NCBI GenBank assembly: GCA_025362915.1
Contig: JANYEU010000170.1
Coordinates: 1-9,306, forward strand
Direction: 5' to 3'
From: Chitinophagaceae bacterium
GTDB taxonomy: Bacteria; Bacteroidota; Bacteroidia; Chitinophagales; Chitinophagaceae
Length of the DNA stretch: 9,306 nucleotides
Below the pieces are notes generated by a model. It ran no database searches, was not told the origin of the DNA, and worked only from the letters and a program-made list of their open reading frames with translations. Shown here piece by piece: positions 7,316-9,306 of the stretch. The position numbers and the translations under genes are program-made. Within the stretch, counting starts at the first letter, position 1, and the number at the start of each line of letters is the position of its first letter.

Positions 7316-7379
7316 TGGTTGCAGGTTACTGGTTTTTGATTTCAAGCACTGGAAACCAGAAACCAGTAACCTCCAACCA
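7316..7379. repeat. Palindromic repeat with 20-bp stem
   Basis: TGGTTGCAGGTTACTGGTTT (7316-7335) and AAACCAGTAACCTCCAACCA (7360-7379) are reverse complements at 19 of 20 positions, with a 24-base loop. It begins six bases after the isomerase stop. No T-run follows, so an intrinsic terminator is not shown. It may still stabilise the mRNA 3' end or attenuate readthrough. The TTACTGGTTT/AAACCAGTAA theme is one I recall as a dispersed intergenic palindrome in Bacteroidota. Confidence 0.8.
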
Positions 7380-7453
7380 GTTTCTTGTAACAAACAAATA
7401 CTTCAATTATAAAGGCAATAACCTGCTTAATAAATCGTTACTGCTAAAAGGTA

Positions 7454-7484
7454 TTTTTACCATTGTGATTAACCCTTATTTTTG
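7454..7484 (+). promoter_or_regulatory. Promoter for mannose-1-phosphate guanylyltransferase
   Basis: TATTTTTG at 7477-7484 matches TAnnTTTG at every defined position. TTTT at 7454-7457 is three of four to the -33 TTTG, with the ideal 19-base spacing. The leader to ATG 7518 would be about 25 bases. This suggests transcription independent of the isomerase gene. Confidence 0.45.
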
Positions 7485-7517
7485 ATTTTTTTAATTCTTA
7501 CAATTTAATTTAGAAAG

Positions 7518-8606
7518 ATGAACAATCCCAATTATTACGTGGCCATCATGGCTGGAGGAATAGGTAGCCGCTTTTGGCCGCAGAGCCGCACGGGTTATCC
7601 TAAACAGTTTCTGGATATTTTGAACACAGGCAAAAGCCTTATCCAATGGACTTACGAACGCTTTGCGCTATTTGTGCCAAAGGAGAATATTTACGTGGTT
7701 ACGGCTGCCGAGTACAGCCATATCTGTGCAGAACAGTTGCCCGACATTCCTTTAGAAAACATTATTGCCGAGCCTAGCCGCAAGAACACGGCACCTTGCG
7801 TAGCGTATATCTCTTTTAAGTTATTACAAAAGAATCCTGATGCGTGCTTGATAGTTGCACCAAGCGATCACATGATTGCAGATGTAGATACCTTCATCAA
7901 TATCTCTAAGAAAGCATTGGATTTTGTGAGCAAGAACACTGCGTTTGTTACCCTTGGCATCCAACCTACTTATCCAAACACTGGTTACGGCTATATTCAG
8001 TTTGATCAGAATGATGATGCTGGCGATGGTATCTATCGAGTGAAGACATTTACCGAAAAGCCTAGTTTGGATATTGCCAAGAAGTTTTTGGAAAGCGGCG
8101 ATTTCTTGTGGAATGGTGGTATCTTTATTTGGAAGGCAAAGGATGTGGTAGATGGTTTTGAGAAATACGATCCAGATACTTTTGAGTTGTTTGATGCCGA
8201 AAAGCACAACCTCAATACGCCGGGTGAGAAGGAAGCGATAGACCGTATTTATCCTTTGTGCAAAAATGTGGCAGTGGATGTTGCCCTCATGGAAAAGGCA
8301 GAGAACGTATTTGTAATACCTTCTTCTTTTGGATGGACCGATTTGGGTACATGGACAAGTGCTTACGATAACCTAGAAAAAGACTCATTGGGCAATGCCG
8401 TTGCAAGTGAAAATGTGGTAATAATAGATGCATCCAAGTGTATGGTAAGTGCACCTGCAAACAAATTGGTGGTGTTGCAAGGGTTGGACGATTTTATAGT
8501 GATAGACACACCCGATGCACTATTGATCTGTAAAAAAGAAAAAGAACAGGCCATTAAGGAATATGTAGCCGAGGTAAAACGCGCCAAAGGCGATAAATAT
8601 CTTTAG
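7518..8606 (+). CDS. manC: Mannose-1-phosphate guanylyltransferase (GDP-mannose pyrophosphorylase)
   Basis: This 362-residue cytoplasmic nucleotidyltransferase makes GDP-mannose from GTP and mannose-1-phosphate for surface polysaccharides. The nucleotide-binding signature AGGIGSRFWPQSR with PKQF lies at residues 12-31. EPSRKNTAP (85-93), PSDH (115-118), NTGYGYI (154-160), TEKP (179-182), WNGGIF (198-203) and GWTDLGTW (272-279) follow, all typical of the family. A short left-handed beta-helix-like C-terminus ends the protein. It lacks the fused phosphomannose isomerase domain of long AlgA/ManC enzymes, so it is the single-domain type and isomerase activity must come from elsewhere. The ATG at 7518 is three residues before conserved sequence; AGAAAG just upstream is at most a weak ribosome binding site. 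It has its own -7 box and ends in a strong terminator, so it appears monocistronic. manC is used as a family symbol. Confidence 0.94.
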   Translation: MNNPNYYVAIMAGGIGSRFWPQSRTGYPKQFLDILNTGKSLIQWTYERFALFVPKENIYVVTAAEYSHICAEQLPDIPLENIIAEPSRKNTAPCVAYISFKLLQKNPDACLIVAPSDHMIADVDTFINISKKALDFVSKNTAFVTLGIQPTYPNTGYGYIQFDQNDDAGDGIYRVKTFTEKPSLDIAKKFLESGDFLWNGGIFIWKAKDVVDGFEKYDPDTFELFDAEKHNLNTPGEKEAIDRIYPLCKNVAVDVALMEKAENVFVIPSSFGWTDLGTWTSAYDNLEKDSLGNAVASENVVIIDASKCMVSAPANKLVVLQGLDDFIVIDTPDALLICKKEKEQAIKEYVAEVKRAKGDKYL

Positions 8607-8611
8607 TAATA

Positions 8612-8702
8612 AGTCGATAGTCGTAATTATAAAGAAAAGAGGCGGTTGGGAAATTTTATCTTCCCACTGCCTCTTTTCTGTTTATACTCCAAACTATCGA
8701 CT
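8612..8702. repeat. Outer 10-bp inverted repeat around terminator
   Basis: AGTCGATAGT (8612-8621) is the exact reverse complement of ACTATCGACT (8693-8702). The pair encloses the terminator hairpin, making a nested palindrome of about 90 bases. The arms look like the GTCGATAGTC-type dispersed repeats I recall from Bacteroidota intergenic DNA, here wrapped around a terminator. Confidence 0.6.
8633..8683 (+). terminator. Intrinsic terminator after guanylyltransferase gene
   Basis: AGAAAAGAGGC (8633-8643) pairs perfectly with GCCTCTTTTCT (8669-8679), and GGGAA (8648-8652) pairs with TTCCC (8661-8665). Between them are a GC pair, a TA pair, a wobble and one bulged T. The apex loop is eight bases. 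The A-rich and T-rich outer arms supply a U-tract within the 3' arm. It starts 27 bases after the stop codon. Confidence 0.85.
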
Positions 8703-8816
8703 CTTGACCATTAACTTCCTAGTTAGTGCTGTAGGTTTTGTGAAGGAATAGGATTTATAGAAAACATTATCGTAAAAAATGATTGGGTTAAAAGGTAATG
8801 TTTAATGAATGCACCA

Positions 8817-8824
8817 TAGCTTTG
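8817..8824 (+). promoter_or_regulatory. Possible -7 box for the secreted-protein gene
   Basis: TAGCTTTG matches TAnnTTTG at all defined positions and lies in the otherwise featureless AT-rich stretch 8704-8943. It would leave a leader of about 110 bases before ATG 8944. No -33 TTTG stands at the expected spacing, so this is tentative. I see no gene between 8607 and 8943. Confidence 0.3.
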
Positions 8825-8943
8825 ACAGGTTATTTAAATTTTTATTGTGCTGTAATACATAAATAGGTTAAAGTCCTTTACCGATAAGATACCTCATCAT
8901 TTCAATTGATTAATCATTAACTAAATTGCTTAAAGCTTATTTT

Positions 8944-9180
8944 ATGAAAAGAAATTTATTCTCTTCTTCGCTTGATTTTGCAAGAATAACCACTGTTTGT
9001 CTCTTTATATTCTTGTTTTCGGGAAGTGTGAAGGCACAAATACTAGCAGAGTGGCCCTTAAACAGTAAAGCCGTACCTGTACCTGCTGTTCCTTTGGGTA
9101 CTAACAATGTTGCTATTGGGGTGGTTGCGAGTCCGATGACTGTAAGCGCGAGTACTTTTACCAATACTGACTTGTCCTAA
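8944..9180 (+). pseudogene. Secreted protein, truncated by insertion sequence
   Basis: ATG 8944 starts a classic signal peptide: MKRN, a short polar stretch, the hydrophobic core TTVCLFIFLFSG, then VKA before the mature start QILAEW (cleavage probably after A30 or nearby). The mature part begins AEWPLNSKAV and continues Thr-, Ser-, Val- and Ala-rich, like the first beta strands of an exported repeat or LamG-type protein, but it is too short to name. After residue 76 (about 9172) the sequence turns into the end of an insertion sequence, whose tip TGTCCTAA supplies the last codons and the stop at 9178. The native gene was presumably much longer; its remainder would lie beyond the element, outside the window. 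Large secreted proteins of this phylum are often exported by the type IX system, but the C-terminal sorting domain cannot be seen here. A TTG at 8926 is also in frame but would spoil the signal peptide. Confidence 0.7.
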
Positions 9181-9186
9181 AATAGG

Positions 9187-9216
9187 TTTACACTTTAAAA
9201 ATTAAAAAGGTGTAAA
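9187..9216 (+). promoter_or_regulatory. Hairpin over the transposase ribosome binding site
   Basis: TTTACAC (9187-9193) is exactly complementary to GTGTAAA (9210-9216). Three more T-A pairs are possible past one bulged G (9209). The 3' arm contains the AAAGG Shine-Dalgarno-like site (9206-9210) and ends one base before ATG 9218. Folding would hide the ribosome binding site, a known way for insertion elements to keep transposase low. The function is inferred. Confidence 0.4.
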
Positions 9217-9217
9217 A

Positions 9218-9306
9218 ATGGAGAAGAAAATTATTCAGAAGGCAGGTCTTTATTTCAGTATTCCAGAACGCCATGAATTGATTAAGGAGTACTTGTCGAG
9301 TGGGTT
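9218..9306 (+). CDS. Transposase OrfA, helix-turn-helix, N-terminal part
   Basis: The frame starts with ATG 9218 behind AAAAGG and runs open to the window edge: 29 complete codons reading MEKKIIQKAG, LYFSIPERHE, LIKEYLSSG. The ERHELIKEYLSSG segment looks like the first helix of the helix-turn-helix in the small first ORF of IS3-type elements, which binds the inverted repeats. The catalytic DDE ORF would follow beyond the window. The short length limits certainty about the family. Confidence 0.55.
   Translation, partial: MEKKIIQKAGLYFSIPERHELIKEYLSSG

Larger units (their letters stand above)
9173..9306 (+). mobile_element. Insertion sequence, left end (IS3-family-like), partial
   Basis: The tip TGTCCTAAAATAGGTTTAC begins at about 9173 with the TG dinucleotide usual for IS3-type ends. 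It is followed 45 bases later by a transposase-like first ORF. The element interrupts the secreted-protein gene and runs off the window. A target duplication would be expected as three or four bases ending at 9172 (ACT or GACT), but its partner is outside the window. The exact boundary is inferred from the change of reading and the terminal motif. Confidence 0.6.

Noticed and set aside
1..9306. CRISPR arrays, tRNA or rRNA genes, toxin-antitoxin pairs and defence genes
   Set aside because: I saw no regularly spaced direct repeats, tRNA cloverleaf with a TTCGA-type loop, rRNA sequence, or paired small genes of these kinds on either strand.

Overview
The window looks like a chromosomal segment of a Bacteroidota bacterium, probably a Chitinophagales- or Sphingobacteriales-like lineage (lineage inferred, no search run). 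Supporting signs are the AT-rich intergenic DNA, near absence of Shine-Dalgarno sites, TAnnTTTG-type -7 promoter boxes just upstream of genes, a RecQ with a long C-terminal extension, and dispersed palindromic repeats.

Layout, left to right. Bases 1-672 hold no gene I can support, only repeat-like debris and palindromes. At 673-1347 is a gene of an uncharacterised family (IPK-type N-terminus, Fn3-like C-terminus) with an in-frame TAA at codon 7. Next comes a dispersed imperfect inverted repeat (1351-1472), then a complete archaeal-type glycogen debranching enzyme (1663-3618, +). It converges on recQ (3685-6015, -), and the two share a very strong bidirectional terminator. A 332-bp AT-rich divergent region separates recQ from a KdsD/KpsF-type arabinose-5-phosphate isomerase (6348-7310, +). 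After a 20-bp-stem palindrome comes mannose-1-phosphate guanylyltransferase (7518-8606, +), ending in a terminator nested in an outer inverted repeat. The last gene (8944-9180, +) encodes a secreted protein cut after about 76 residues by an insertion sequence. Its left end starts near 9173, and its first transposase ORF (9218 onward) runs off the window.

Functionally, the isomerase (first step toward Kdo for lipopolysaccharide) and the guanylyltransferase (GDP-mannose, precursor of mannose, fucose and rhamnose-type sugars) both supply cell-surface glycans. The debranching enzyme handles storage glucan and RecQ handles DNA repair. The genes are mostly separated by their own promoters and terminators, so this is not one operon. 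I see no convincing new multi-gene system. The points most worth a second look are the early stop in the 673-1347 gene, the IS-interrupted secreted protein, and the palindromic repeats that mark several intergenic junctions.
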